The position numbers and the translations under genes were made by a program. A DNA stretch of 64,000 bases from Bremia lactucae (lineage: Eukaryota; Oomycota; Peronosporomycetes; Peronosporales; Peronosporaceae). The notes beneath the pieces are model-generated. The model worked only from the letters and a program-made list of their open reading frames with translations. It did not search any database and was not told where the DNA came from. Positions 51,492 through 62,852 of the stretch are shown here, piece by piece (the first letter of the stretch is position 1; the number at the start of each line of letters is the position of its first letter). The DNA lies in assembly GCF_004359215.1 (NCBI RefSeq), contig NC_090610.1, positions 6,562,693 to 6,626,692 of the forward strand. Reading direction: 5' to 3'.

Positions 51492-52244
51492 TTGAAATTG
51501 AAAGTGACAAATGATTTGTCACTTAAAGCCCTAGTGGACTGCGGAGCGTCGAATAACTTTATTCGTCGCCAGTCACTAGAGGGTAGTAGGCTCAAATATA
51601 TTGAGCGCGACATCCCTCCAACGAGGATGACGGTGCGTCTAGCGACAGGCGCATCGATAACAGTGATGAAACGCGTAGTGAAATTTCACTACACGTTAAG
51701 AAATTTACAGTATGATGATGATTTCATCGTACTGGATTTGGATGACAAATTTGATGTCATCCTGGGTTTACCTTGGCTCAGAAAATACGAGCCAAGGATC
51801 AGCTGGCAGCATCGATCCGTAAAGATGCCTGCCACTTGTTCATCAGATGGCCATCTGATGAACGTCTTGGAGCGTCCACAAGCGTGTGGATGTACTACGA
51901 GTGAGTGCGATGGCCTCACTTGTGGTACGGTCGTTAGTACAACCGCACAAGATCACAGTGTGATTACCAATCACAATGTGGAGTCAGCTGCCGGCGGCTG
52001 TGTTAATGCACAGGCAGCGCCGAAGGTCCACCACTCGAAAAGGTCGAGTGGATTGGGACATGAATGTACGCTTAGTGGGCGACATTCAAGGAGTATACCG
52101 GTTGCCCAGAAAGGACAACACGATGATCCAAGGTCGAGTAGAGAGTCGACCGTAGTGGATCCGACTGTGATAGCGCAATTACACTCGAAAGACGTTAAGG
52201 AAGAGGTCCCCACGTATTTGAGGAGAAATCCCCTCGAACGGTAG
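51492..52244 (+). pseudogene. Family-C aspartic protease and linker, open frame
   Basis: 250 codons without a stop. LVDCGASNNFIRRQSLEGSR holds the active site, with Cys in place of the usual Ser/Thr after Asp. MTVRLATGASITVMKRVVKF, DDFIVLDLDDKFDVILGLPW and LRKYEPRISW complete the domain to about residue 115; the rest is a hydrophilic linker (VNAQAAPKVHHSKRSSG...). The D-C-G-A variant may be family-specific or a mutation; the other copies are too damaged to tell. Five perfect inverted repeats fall in the first 370 bp. Confidence 0.8.
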
Positions 52245-53540
52245 AAGTTACTAGACTTCAAAATCCCGAGGGATTAATCCCCCGGCAGCCTGTGGATAAA
52301 TCCCAGGAAGAAACCGAGACATTAAATGTCTTGGTTAATGACGGATCGAGAGTAGGCGCTTATACTCTTGATCTGGTATACGCCTCCGAAGTTAACTTCG
52401 AAGATAATTCAATTACCAACCCTAGAACCTAAGCGGTTCTTGAGAGATTTGCGTTGTGGTAAAATTAATCGGATCTGCGTACTCGTCACAGAGGACGATT
52501 ACGTAACCGATATTCGGTCAGTGGTAATTTTTGCAGGGTACGAACGGGTTCTCAGCAGCTCATCGATGGACGAAAGTATCCTCGATGCGAAGACTCGGAT
52601 TGAGAGATATGCTACTCAATCGTGCGAGTCACGTAAGACAAATCCTACATACAAGGTTTGATTGAATTCAAGGATGTATTCCCTGAAACAGTTCCATGCG
52701 AGTTGCCTAATGATAAAGACACTCGACATGAGATCGAGCTCAAACGGGGCCCGAAGTACTGTGTCATGAAGCAGTGGCCACTGCCTCGTGAACAAGTACT
52801 TGCGATCGATATGATTCTTTATCGATCGATTAAAAGCGGGCCATGTGAGGGAGTCAACCTTCCCACATAGCTCTCCGACCTTCTGTGTGCGAAAGGCCAC
52901 AGGAGAATGGCGGACAGTGCACGCATTTGCTCAAACGCCGATACCTAGAAAAACCGTAATCATAGATGGTATGTCTAAGAGTACCATCTTTTCGTCTATG
53001 GAAAAGATGGATGGATTTTATCAGATTCTTATGCGTGAACGGGACATCCTGTACGCAGCAGTGAGCACTCCCAGTGGGATGCTCTGGGAATGGCTAGTTT
53101 TGCCACAGGGGCTTAGTATCGCCCCCGCAACATTCAACAGATGCGTAACGAAACTGTTGAGACCGGTGCGAGAATTCGCACCGATTTATTTTGATGATGT
53201 ATTCGTCCATAGCCGGGCCATGGACAGTAAGACGAACGTGGAAGTTCATAAAACTCACGTTCGTCAGGTGTAAAAGCATAAGTTGAACGCAAATCTCAAG
53301 AAGTGTATATTCGCTGCAAGCAAAATACCACTTCTTGGGTGCATCGTCAGAAAACACGGCGTGCGCCCTGATCCCGAAAAGATCACGGCAATTACCGACT
53401 GGAGAGTACCAGTCAATGCTAAACGGACTTAGAAAGACCCTTGGGCTAGCGGCATACTTGCACAAGTACTCAGCAAATTATGCCGAGATGACAGTTCACC
53501 TCTCTCGTCTCTTGAAAATAAACGAAAATGGTTATGGAAC
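52245..53540 (+). pseudogene. Family-C reverse transcriptase
   Basis: The leading linker has RDLRCGKINRICVLVTEDD. RT starts at about 52660: IEFKDVFPETVPCELPNDKD, RHEIELKRGPKYCVMKQWPL. After a frameshift near 52855, SSPTFCVRKATGEWRTVHAF, then KSTIFSSMEKMDGFYQILMR (first catalytic Asp region: here M-D-G) and STPSGMLWEWLVLPQGLSIA. YFDDVFVHSRAMDSK at about 53188-53232 has the catalytic FDD intact. Thumb AYLHKYSANYAEMTVHLSRL to 53520. Two or three breaks only. Confidence 0.85.
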
Positions 53541-53545
53541 GCTGA

Positions 53546-53990
53546 TTGTCAGCGTTCCTTGAAGGTGTCAAAAAAAGCTTGATAAAATCGCCCATCTTGG
53601 CGATTGCTGATCAAGACAGACCATTCCATGCGGTCTGTGACGCCAGCGATTTCGCAATCGGCTGTGCGTTATTGCAATACGATACAGATGGCGCGGAGCG
53701 CGTCGTCGGTTACCAATCGCGTCAGCTGCAACCAGCTGAACGCAATTACCCAGTGCATGACAAAGAACTCCTTGCCATGAAATATGCACTACCTAAATTT
53801 AGGGTCTATTTCCTCGGAGATAGACCGTTCATCTATTTTAACGGACCATGCGTCATTACAAACGGTCGTAAGCGGCCCACACCTCTCGCAAAGAATGGCG
53901 AGGTGGCTATCCTTCTTCGCGGAGTATGATTTCTCCGTGGAAATAAACTAGGACGACTTAATGTCGTCGCTGTTGCGTTATCACGCCGAC
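53546..53990 (+). pseudogene. Family-C RNase H
   Basis: Open for 127 codons: ILAIADQDRPFHAVCDASDF with the first catalytic Asp, AIGCALLQYDTDGAERVVGY, AERNYPVHDKELLAMKYALP with the conserved HDKE. The end is broken near 53850-53960, where LNVVAVALSRR resumes in another frame. Confidence 0.8.
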
Positions 53991-55320
53991 TTGATTCAAG
54001 CCGGTTGCGCTTCCAACAGTGAAAAAAATCTAACTGTTGCAACACTCCTTTCAAGTGTTCCGTCATCAACCTTTTTTGATGACATAAAGAAAGCCTACGC
54101 AGAAGATAAGGACCTTCTGCATTTAATGGATCATCTGCTGAATCCATCCAATAAATCTCTTAAAGATTTACCGGCTTATATTGATCGTCATCCGATCGAT
54201 ACACAACACGCAACGGCTTATTGTATTACACAACCCTTGCCGGCGACACTCCACGTGTCGTCGTCCCTACCCACATTGATTTACGCTTGCGCATCATGTA
54301 TGAGTGTCACGATACACCAACAAGTGGGCATCGTGGTAGTGATAAAACTTATCTCACAGAAAGTCGCGACTTTTACTGGCCCTGCCAGTATCAGTTCGTG
54401 CGCAAGTACATTCGTGCTTGCGAGATATGTCAGCGGGCGGAGCCTAGCACTTCATCCCGTGTATCTCTCCAACCTCTACCACTTCCGGCAGAATGTTGGC
54501 AGTCCGTATCTTTGGACTTCGCTTCGGATTCCCGACGACAATCACAAAAACAATGGAATCCTTGTTTTTATAGACAAATTTAGCAAATTGGTACATCTTG
54601 CTGCAATACCAGAGTCGATCACGGCTCCGGGCTGTACCCGTGTTTTTATCGACACGATATTTAAACTCCACAGTTTAACTCGTGAATTGGTCTCAGATAG
54701 AGATCCACGGTACACGGCGGTGTTTTGGCAATCCGTGTTCCGAGAGATCGGAACACGGCTGACTATGCCAACTTCTGATTATCGAGAGACAGATGGTCAG
54801 ACGGAACGCGTAAATCGCGTCCTCGAAGAGATACTTCGAGATTACATCCAATCGTATCCGAAGTGGAGCGACTTTTACCGATGGTCGAAATCGCCAGCAA
54901 TAATTCGGTGCATGGGTCTACAACGCATACACCGCTCTTCGTGAATGGATTACGCCATCCACGCATGCCCACCCAATTAGAGAGATCCTCGTTTTAGCGG
55001 GGGGGGGGGGCTCGCACAAGCAAAACCATTTCTGGCTCATGCTCATCACGCGTCGAAACAATCGACATCGAAGATGAGAAAGATCTCGTGGCAGTGCGCA
55101 CAAAGCGCACTGAAAAAGACAAAACAAATGAGTCAGCAGAAAAATTTGTGCTGGCTCGAATCAGTTTTCCGTTTCGTGCAGACCCCCAATCCCATTGATA
55201 GCGCAGTGTACCGTAAGAAATGGTACAGAGACAAACATGGATTAGCAAATGTTCTTTCACTGTTAAAATTAATAATTTAGTAATACTCTCTACAATAAAC
55301 TTACTTAAGCGTGTAGTCAC
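53991..55320 (+). pseudogene. Family-C integrase and GPY/F tail
   Basis: HHCC module HDTPTSGHRGSDKTYLTESR and FVRKYIRACEICQRAEPSTS (54300-54460). Core with LDFASDSR (first Asp), LVSDRDPRYTAVFWQSVFRE (second) and QTERVNRVLEEILRDYIQSY (Glu), mostly open 53961-54944 apart from frame changes. The tail VYRKKWYRDKHGLANVLSLL corresponds to the stretch before the GPY/F motif, which is broken after 55280. Hairpin CCGTGTTCCGA-GAGA-TCGGAACACGG at 54733-54758. Confidence 0.8.
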
Positions 55321-55717
55321 TAATGTGGGTAGCAGTATGCTACTACCCTAGTTCATTGGGCCGTCTTTCCGTGTACTGCATCGCAGAGGTATTGCGTACA
55401 CATCTGACCACCCTTTTCAAGAATCCCTAGAAGATTCGTGTGGTCACGAACCGGATTCTCATGCTTAATCTGGAGATTTTATCGTCGGGTCCGAAGATCC
55501 TCGATACCACGATGAGCTGAAGACAGCACATCACGAGGAGCGGGATACTTCCGTTCAAACTCCAACATTAATTACGCACTCTTCGAACGGTTAAAAGGCC
55601 GTTCGATATAGTGAGCCTGCACCGTCTGCTTCAACGAGCGACGCACTAACTTATAGAATTTTGACGTCCGTTGTGCTGGCCGAAATCTTGGTCCAGGCAG
55701 AAAGAAACCAGCGCATG
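55321..55717. mobile_element. Family-C linker end and junction
   Basis: 55321-55655 is colinear with the reversed 36480-36100 stretch: 'catcgcagaggtattgcg', 'catgcttaatctggagat', 'gcactcttcgaacggttaa', 'accgtctgcttcaacgagcg'. The GPY/F motif itself is deleted. Homology ends at about 55655; 55656-55717 is unassigned and leads into the reversed family-A LTR. Confidence 0.6.
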
Positions 55718-56276
55718 TGTAGGCGGGCACGTCGTGATGCGGCCACGCTCTACAGACACCCTAGCACAGCGTGGAAGCGGTTAAACCTGCTTCTCTTGCG
55801 TTCAGTGAGGAAGTTATGGAGGGCGCGCAAGCGACCTCACTCAACACATTAAGTACTTTGGTAAAGTGTCGTCACGGGAGCGGTAATCCGTCTCCTCGTG
55901 CGCACTTACCAAGTAGGAAGTAGTTCTCAGACTGATTTATATTAAATAGAATTAAATACAAATACTTATTTTTACCAATTAAATTGTTATCTCTATAGAT
56001 AACATTAAATATGTATTGCGAGCGTATCTTTCTAGATACCTCGCGTAACGGATGACGCTAGCCGTCATCACGGGTGACGCTAGGCGTCATCCCTCCTAAT
56101 GTGAATGCACCCATGTGCATCACATCCACAAGAGTTGGTCACAAATGTGCACCACACCCGAGTGCTGGGTCTAATTACTATAATTTAGTAATTGACCATC
56201 CCCTTAAGTACACCAAGTGTACTTAACGGGAACCATGTAACATTAATGCAAATTTAGCCCGTTACACCTTCCCCCT
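55718..56276 (-). repeat. Family-A LTR with a duplicated hairpin
   Basis: TGTAGGCGGGC...AGCCCGTTACA on the plus strand. At 559 bp it is the longest A LTR here, because the GGATGACGC/GCGTCATCC hairpin is present twice (56051-56069 and 56072-56092) with different loops. It keeps TTAAGTACAC-CAA-GTGTACTTAA at about 56203-56225. Confidence 0.9.
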
Positions 56277-56390
56277 TTAAGAACGAATTTACATTTTTAA
56301 ATTCGTCAGAGAGGAACTACGAGCAGCTTTACGCGCTGCTAGTTCACTCAATCGCTCTAGCGACCTCGGTTTCCATACACGGCGCCAAAG

Positions 56391-56706
56391 ATGCCACCGT
56401 AAAGGGGCCACGTTGGCGGGTCGTCTGCGAAGACGCCCACTCAACCTCAAAGTAAGCGCACGCGCCGCGTTAATTCGCCGGCCGCGTCAAATGCCTTACT
56501 CGAAACGCCAGCAGCCACTGCTGCTGTCGCGTTAATAGGGCTAAAGGATCCATCCCCACTTTAACAGTGAGGATGCTGATCCGTCGCTCATTGTCGACTA
56601 CAATGAGTCGACACCGTTGCCGTCACCTCATAGTAGTGATGCGGACAACGAGCTCATGATGGCGCATTATTGTCCATCTAAACTTTTCTCATGGCTCACA
56701 ACACAG
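56391..56706 (+). pseudogene. Family-A antisense ORF, fragment
   Basis: ATG 56391 (MPP then TAA), 115 bp inside the reversed LTR. The blocks GHVGGSSAKTPTQ, KRTRRVNSPAASNALLETPA, ATAAVALIGLKDPS, then after breaks NESTPLPSP and MAHNTD match the N-terminal third of the ORF at 49831. Cut at about 56706, where plus-oriented integrase starts. Confidence 0.55.
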
Positions 56707-57197
56707 ACTGAGCAAAATGGTGCATTTTGCACCATGTAAGACGTCGATCACAGGCAAGGAGGCAGCTCTCTTGTTCCTGAATCATGTTTGCCGACTGCAC
56801 GGGATGTCCGAGTCCATAGTATCGGACCGGGATCCTCGTTTTACGTCTGGTTTTTGGCTACATGTGTTCGAGCTGCTAGGTAGCATGCTCCACATGTCGA
56901 CCGCAGATCATCCCCAGACCGATGGCCAAACAGAACGTGCCAATCGGATCGTGGCGGATGTCTTGCGCACTATAGCAATCCCAAAGAGTGGAGCAAGCAA
57001 TTGCCGTTTGTGGAGTTCGCTATAAATAACAGTGTCCACGCCAGTTCGGGCGAGACACCGTTTTATATTAACGAACTGCGCCATCCTCGGACGCCAGTCT
57101 CGTTTGTGTGCAGCCCGAGTCTTAGTGGGGGAGGGCCCCTCACTATGCTCGGTGCGAAAGAGGGACATAGTTTCGTCAATATGACGATGACCCATGA
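56707..57197 (+). pseudogene. Family-A integrase fragment, plus orientation
   Basis: MVHFAPCKTSITGKEAALLF, LHGMSESIVSDRDPRFTSGF (second catalytic Asp intact), STADHPQTDGQTERANRIVA, then FVEFAINNSVHASSGETPFY in a shifted frame. It is better preserved than the homologous 47340-47820. Orientation is opposite to the LTR and antisense ORF on its left, so 55718-57197 is an inverted composite. Ends at the gap. Confidence 0.8.
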
Positions 57198-57297
57198 NNN
57201 NNNNNNNNNNNNNNNNNNNNNNNNNNNNNNNNNNNNNNNNNNNNNNNNNNNNNNNNNNNNNNNNNNNNNNNNNNNNNNNNNNNNNNNNNNNNNNNNN
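57198..57297. other. Scaffold gap (exactly 100 N)
   Basis: A run of exactly 100 N is a conventional placeholder of unknown size, so the sequences on each side are joined by scaffolding evidence only. The inverted-repeat arm starts two bases after it. Confidence 0.97.
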
Positions 57298-57299
57298 GC

Positions 57300-60200
57300 A
57301 GCCATTTTGCTAAATTGTTCAACAAATACCCCGACGCCCGTGTTTTTTTCAAAAAAAAAGATAAAAAATCTTTCCGTAGGCCAAAATCCATACTGATGGG
57401 CTTTTAACACCCAGTAGGTGCGGGCAAACTGGCCAGTGGCGTAGTTGCATGAGCCGAGGGTATGACCCGTTGACAGGTTTTTACGTGTGCAAACACATAT
57501 ACTGACCCATTTGTACAGTTTGGGCCACCACTAATTCCTAGTCACGGGGCCATAAGTCTTTTCTCACCGAGATGACCACTAAAAGCAGTACCATGCGGCT
57601 CAAAGAGGATTTGATACATAAGTTTCTTGAATAAAGGACGATGCGCGGAGGAAGCGAGTGGCGACGCTAAAACCGTAACATGAGCGAGCTTATAATCTGA
57701 TCTGCATGATAACACATCAACAACGAAATTTGCTTTCCAGCTTATACTTCACCTCGAAGTTATCTTCAGCAAGTTATAAAAGCCACTAAACGATTATCTG
57801 TATTCGATGAGGCGACTCAGTCGCGCTGCGTAAAGACGCAAGTTAAAAGTATGGACCACAAAAGCCTTAGAGCCAAGCAGGGTAGTCTGAAATTGAAAAG
57901 AGCATAATTCATGGCAAGCACCTCTTTGTCATGAACTGGGTACTTGTTTTCTGCAGCTTTAAGCTGCCTAGACTCGATCGCAATGACGCGGTCCCGCCCA
58001 TCTTCATCTTTTGTCATAGAGCGCTACCTGTGGCAAAATCGGATGCGTCACAGACGACACTGAGAGACCGATTAGGACATGGCAGAGCTAAAGTCGGAGC
58101 ATAGATACGACTGTCCTAACTGCTTTAAAGTGTCAGTTTTGGCGCTTGTCCAGCTCCAATCCGTATACATCTTAATAAGATTTGATAATGGCCGAGTCAA
58201 TTCAGCATAATTTTCACGGTACTTGTGCGAGTAGTTGACTGGGTCCAGCCACTTACGCAAGTCCTTTCTATGGCTCTTCCCTTCGCAAAGTCTGCTCTAA
58301 GGACAAGATTCCCAATTAAGCACCCTAAGAAAGAGATTTCTTCTGCATCATTTTGGATTAAGATGCACTAACATACAATTTGATTTTGCGCATACGCTCG
58401 AGCACTGCTCGCAAATGGTATTTTCATATCCGACTGACCCTAATGCGCACGACTACGGACAACATGCCATCAAATTAAGTCAGTGCATAACCTCGATGAG
58501 GGCGGGACAGTTGCGTCACTAGACGAATAAATGTTGCCGCGGCGTTGGAAAGCCCTTGTAGCATAACCAACCACTTCCATAGTTTCCCGCTTGGAGTGCT
58601 GACCGCTTTAAGCGGGATATCGCTAGCTCGCATGAGCAGTTGGTAATGGACATCGACTATGTCAAGTGCACTGTACATTGTACATTTCACTATATTGATC
58701 TGAAGAACATCCTTTCTAGGAATGGGGTTTTGTGCTGGTATAGTGGCAGCATTATGCTTATTATAAGCATGTAGAATGTGCCATTTACCATTTGGCTTTT
58801 TGACACAAAATTTCGGTGTCGAATGAGGAGATTTGCTCTCTCGTACCATTCCAGCCTCGTGCTTAGCACGAAAGAAATCGTCAATGGTGTCACACTGCTC
58901 CCTTGGTAAAGGCCATTTTCTTGTGACACAGTATTTGGTTCCCGAAACCAAGTCAATTTCATGACGAACACCTCTATCCGGAGGTAAAACAGATGGTGGA
59001 TTATTAGCACCACATCTTGGAATTCCTTAATCAAGAAATAAAATGGATCCGTATGATTTTAAGGATCAGTGACCACTCCGCGAACTAAGTGCAGCTTTTG
59101 TGTCATCCAGGACATAATTGACGATGGGTTTAACTCAATCGTTGGTCGAATGACTACCATTTCAGATAAGTTGCCAGCCTTCAAAGCTCGGCCGCACTCA
59201 TCAAAAGACATTTCGTCTAGCTCTTAAAATGCATGTAGCAAAGGGATTGCTTCAAGGCTAACTTCTTCCTCGATATTACCGGTTACACCATTTACAAGCG
59301 TATATAATTGCTCACTCGTATCACTTTGAGAGGGAAGTTGCTTCGCGTCTCCCCTGTCTCGGAGTCGAGACAATACGCCTTCCAGAGGCCGAAACATTCA
59401 CGTCCCCAAATTTTCAAGCCTACCAGAGACGGTAGCTAATTCGACATTCGACAAGAAGTTAGATAGCTCAGCTTTATTGTCCAGTGACCATTTACGAGAA
59501 AGGTTTGACCCGAAATGCCCTGGCGAATCGCCAATATTGTCACTATTGACACTTAGTGTGGTGCCACCACGGCCGACCACACTCGGTGGACTAGACGTGC
59601 CACTCCACGTATCTTGGAAATATTGCACCCTTGATGACACGGCTTTAGGCCAATGCTTCTAGCGTTCAGTGAATCGTTATTACAACGAGTGTCACTCGAC
59701 AAAGTACGTGCCGTTTCCACTTATTTCTGCCGAGTCGGGCTCACAATTAATGTTTTTAACATTAGCGTTTATTAACTCAGACATGCCAATGTCTTAAATA
59801 CTGACAGACTCAGTCCATGATCTGCAATTATAGCGCTTTTGTTGCCTAGCAAAGGTGGGTATATGACTCTCCAAAACTAGGAACATTGCGGTGCCTAAGG
59901 TCTTACACCTCCAATCGATCCATCGCTCTTGGCGTTCAAGCCACGCCATACCAATGATGAGATCATATCTCAAATCCAAATCAAGGACGAGACAGCGTTC
60001 AATACTGTCAAAGTTCAGAAACTTTATGCCTAAGCTCAATGGAACTTTGGGAACAGTGACACGAGTCCCATACGCTAAGCGAATAGTCATCGTATCACCT
60101 TCATGCGCTTTAAGCGCCTCAACGTATTATTGACTTTCTTCAAGAGAAAGGCGTCGAGCATAATTGTAAGACGCTCCTGAGTCAATTAAAATTGACCTCG

Positions 60201-61634
60201 TCTTATCAAAGCCCTTTACAGTCGCTTGAGCGACTAGCAAGCTAGGCTTGTACTCACGTCCAGTGCCATTACGCACCGAGCTAATTGGGTCTAGGCCTTG
60301 TTTACTCTCACCTCCTAGAGGTTCAACAGAGCCTAGGTCTTCCTCAATAGGGCGCCCCGCACCTACTGGGTATCGACGTTTTTTCGCACCGTACCAGGTT
60401 TCTGGTACAGGTCGGAATTGGTACTCTTTGGAGCTTTAATCATATTTCGTAGGGGCAGGCCGGACGTAAATCTTTCGTGCTTACGCACATAAAGCATCCA
60501 CGGATGTTCTATCTGTGGAAGCACGAAACATAGACCGAGACCATCTGCTCGAGGAGCTTGTTCGGTAAACAGGCGTGCTAACACGAGCAGACTTAAAGTC
60601 GAACTCAGCGCGTAGCGCTATGGCAACTGCCTCTTCGAAAAGAGCGGGATGATATCGAAATAATTCCGGCCGGGCAACGCCCTCATTAAGACCCCCCATA
60701 AAGATCGCTACAACAATTGCTTCCTGCACTGGTCTTGATGCATAGATGTAATGAGAGTTCTCAACTCCTGGACATAGTCCCCTAGGGTTCGTTTGCCCTG
60801 TCGAGTCGCTAGGAGCCGTGATCGCATGCGAAAAGCCTGATCAGGCGGTGGAGACACGCTAGTCGTTTGCTATTTCAGCGAATCCCATGAATGAAAAGCT
60901 TCGTTTATGGACGTACTGCACGACAGCGCCCACTCCATGGCTCTACCTCCGAGTTTGGAAATGGCCATAACAACGTTTTGCCGTTCTGTTAAAACAAGGC
61001 GGAGTCAGTGGACATCTCCATCTACTTGATCCAAAAAGGGAGATTTTCTCCCTGTTCCCCCTCAAATGTCTTTACATTGACAGCTAGAGGGCGAGCCTTC
61101 GGCTCTGAATCAGGTACAGAGATGTATCGGGTTGGCATAGATGCCGCAAGGGGATCTTGTACCTGGCATTCAGGGAGGATTCATATCGCATGAAGGCTTC
61201 AAGCCTTGCATGCAGGACCTCAGGTCCCTGAAATATAACGAACCATACATGTTCAAGGGCAAACAAAGTTTTGAGCTTCTCATAAGCTGCGGTTTGCGCC
61301 TCTGAATGTTCTTGAAACTCTTCCGTTTCAATGAAGGCTTAGTTTTTGAAGACTCAGGCGTAGATTGACTACTAGTGCTACCAGGTGTAGCTAAAATCAG
61401 AGGAAAGACTTTTAGACTCAAAGAGTCTTTTAGTTCTATAGAACTGATGGGTTTAACAACTCGGGGAGTCGTGCAACCTATTAAAGCTTAAAATTAATCC
61501 TAGTTCAAGGGATTCATAGGTTCGTAGAACCAAGTGGCAACTAGTGCCCAAGAGTATATAGGATAAATGGGTATTTACCCATAAAGTAAATGTACCTTAA
61601 CAACGGCTCTCCAAACGATGTGTGCCCCATTACA
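57300..61634 (-). mobile_element. Family-D chromovirus, inverted duplicate (5' LTR to integrase)
   Basis: Mirror of 27045-31379. LTR 61634-61386, gag about 61380-60360, protease 60260-59800 (DSGA near 60180), RT 59040-58320 with the same stop before F-D-G, RNase H 58290-57780, integrase start to 57300. It shares all inactivating mutations with the left copy, so duplication followed decay. Substitutions noticed change STPTFCVKK to STPKFCVKK (RT) and MCKWLDP to MRKWLDP (connection). Confidence 0.9.
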
Positions 61635-61915
61635 GTAATAAAGCCTAGAAGGCGACACAGGACCGATGTGTGTCTCATTACAGTAATAAAACCAAGAAGG
61701 AGACACAGGATCTGGAGAACCGTTGTTGCTGTCCATTTACATTTTGGGAAAATACCCTTTTATCCTATTCTAAAATAATTAGTTACTTAAATCCCATTTA
61801 CTATGGGTAACAAATGTGGTCACGCGCCAGATACAAATCTGGCGCCGAGATCTATTTTTAAATTAGCTAGGGTAAAGTTTCAGATTAGATGATTAAATAA
61901 AGTGCAATTCCCCTT
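61611..61915. repeat. Inverted copy of the LTR pair and 48-bp tandem repeat
   Basis: Mirror of 26764-27068: the 48-bp units at 61612-61707 and the family-D LTR fragment at 61711-61915, now in plus orientation. Confidence 0.9.
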
Positions 61916-62852
61916 TGGTGTGCGACATTCACTGCACTTGACGTGATTGCGCATAATTCCGCCCAAGCTACAAAAATCGGGTTTCAGAAACAGAACATTG
62001 CAACCCAGTATAGGGTGAAGAAAATAGATTATTCAATGTTTCTGTGACGAAGTCTAATTTTCGATAACGCGATGCATGCATGCTGAGTGGGCAAGGTAGC
62101 TAGCTAGCTGCACGGGTTCTTTTAACACGAGCTGGCCAGTTTTTAGCTCAACCATCAATGCATAAGTACAAAGCAAAATAGGAACAGACCCAGTCCCTTA
62201 AATGTCACGATTACAGATTGATGCACGTCGCGATATAGCAGTGGGGCTTAGCTCGAGCTCATATTAAACTCAGCAGGACACGGCAGACGAAACATCGATT
62301 TCCTGTTAATTCGCGTCTTTAACCAGCCACGGGCACCATTGGCAAGCGACAACGCGAAGGAACTAAGCTTGTACGGCGTGTCACTTGTGGTCTTGTTCAT
62401 GAAGAAATCGTCAGTTGCAGATGCAGCGTTCTAAAAAAGTCAACAAAGTCCGACGAGTGTCTAACACTACACGCGACAAGACAGTGTGTCTGCTTGTCGA
62501 TCAACGCTTAATAGATAGCCTCCTTTGTAAATGTAAATACGCTGCACTCGATTCACACGGAGGCCTTTTAAAGAAGCTGTCACGGACACTTAGGTCTAGC
62601 GACTCGATTTACCACACATGCTATGAAGCACACAAATGTTGTGCATATGCTGGTAGAGCGCGCTAGCCACAACAAGAATTGGAAGCGTGTTAATGTAATG
62701 CTTTTGAAAAAATACATGTTCCCTGCATCTGCCTCCTACTATGAATGCCGCCATATCAAAAAAGCCATCCCTATGGAGGTGTCACCCACAAATACCAAAA
62801 TGAGAAGCTACTTTGAAATCCTCCTCTTCATGATCCAAAAACTTGACAAGGT
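61916..62852. other. Inverted copy of the unassigned segment
   Basis: Mirror of 25827-26763. The broken frame is now on the plus strand (62415-62666 and 62623 to about 62850). Same unrecognised basic protein; same frameshift. Confidence 0.6.

Larger units (their letters stand above)
50333..55655 (+). mobile_element. Family-C chromovirus, plus copy without LTRs
   Basis: Holds gag (from its middle), protease, RT, RNase H, integrase, GPY/F tail and part of the linker overlapping the antisense coiled coil, in canonical order. It lacks both LTRs: the left end abuts a truncated family-A LTR, the right end is 62 bp before a reversed family-A LTR. It is the reference copy for the hairpin analysis because its protease and RT are the best preserved. 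Confidence 0.85.
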
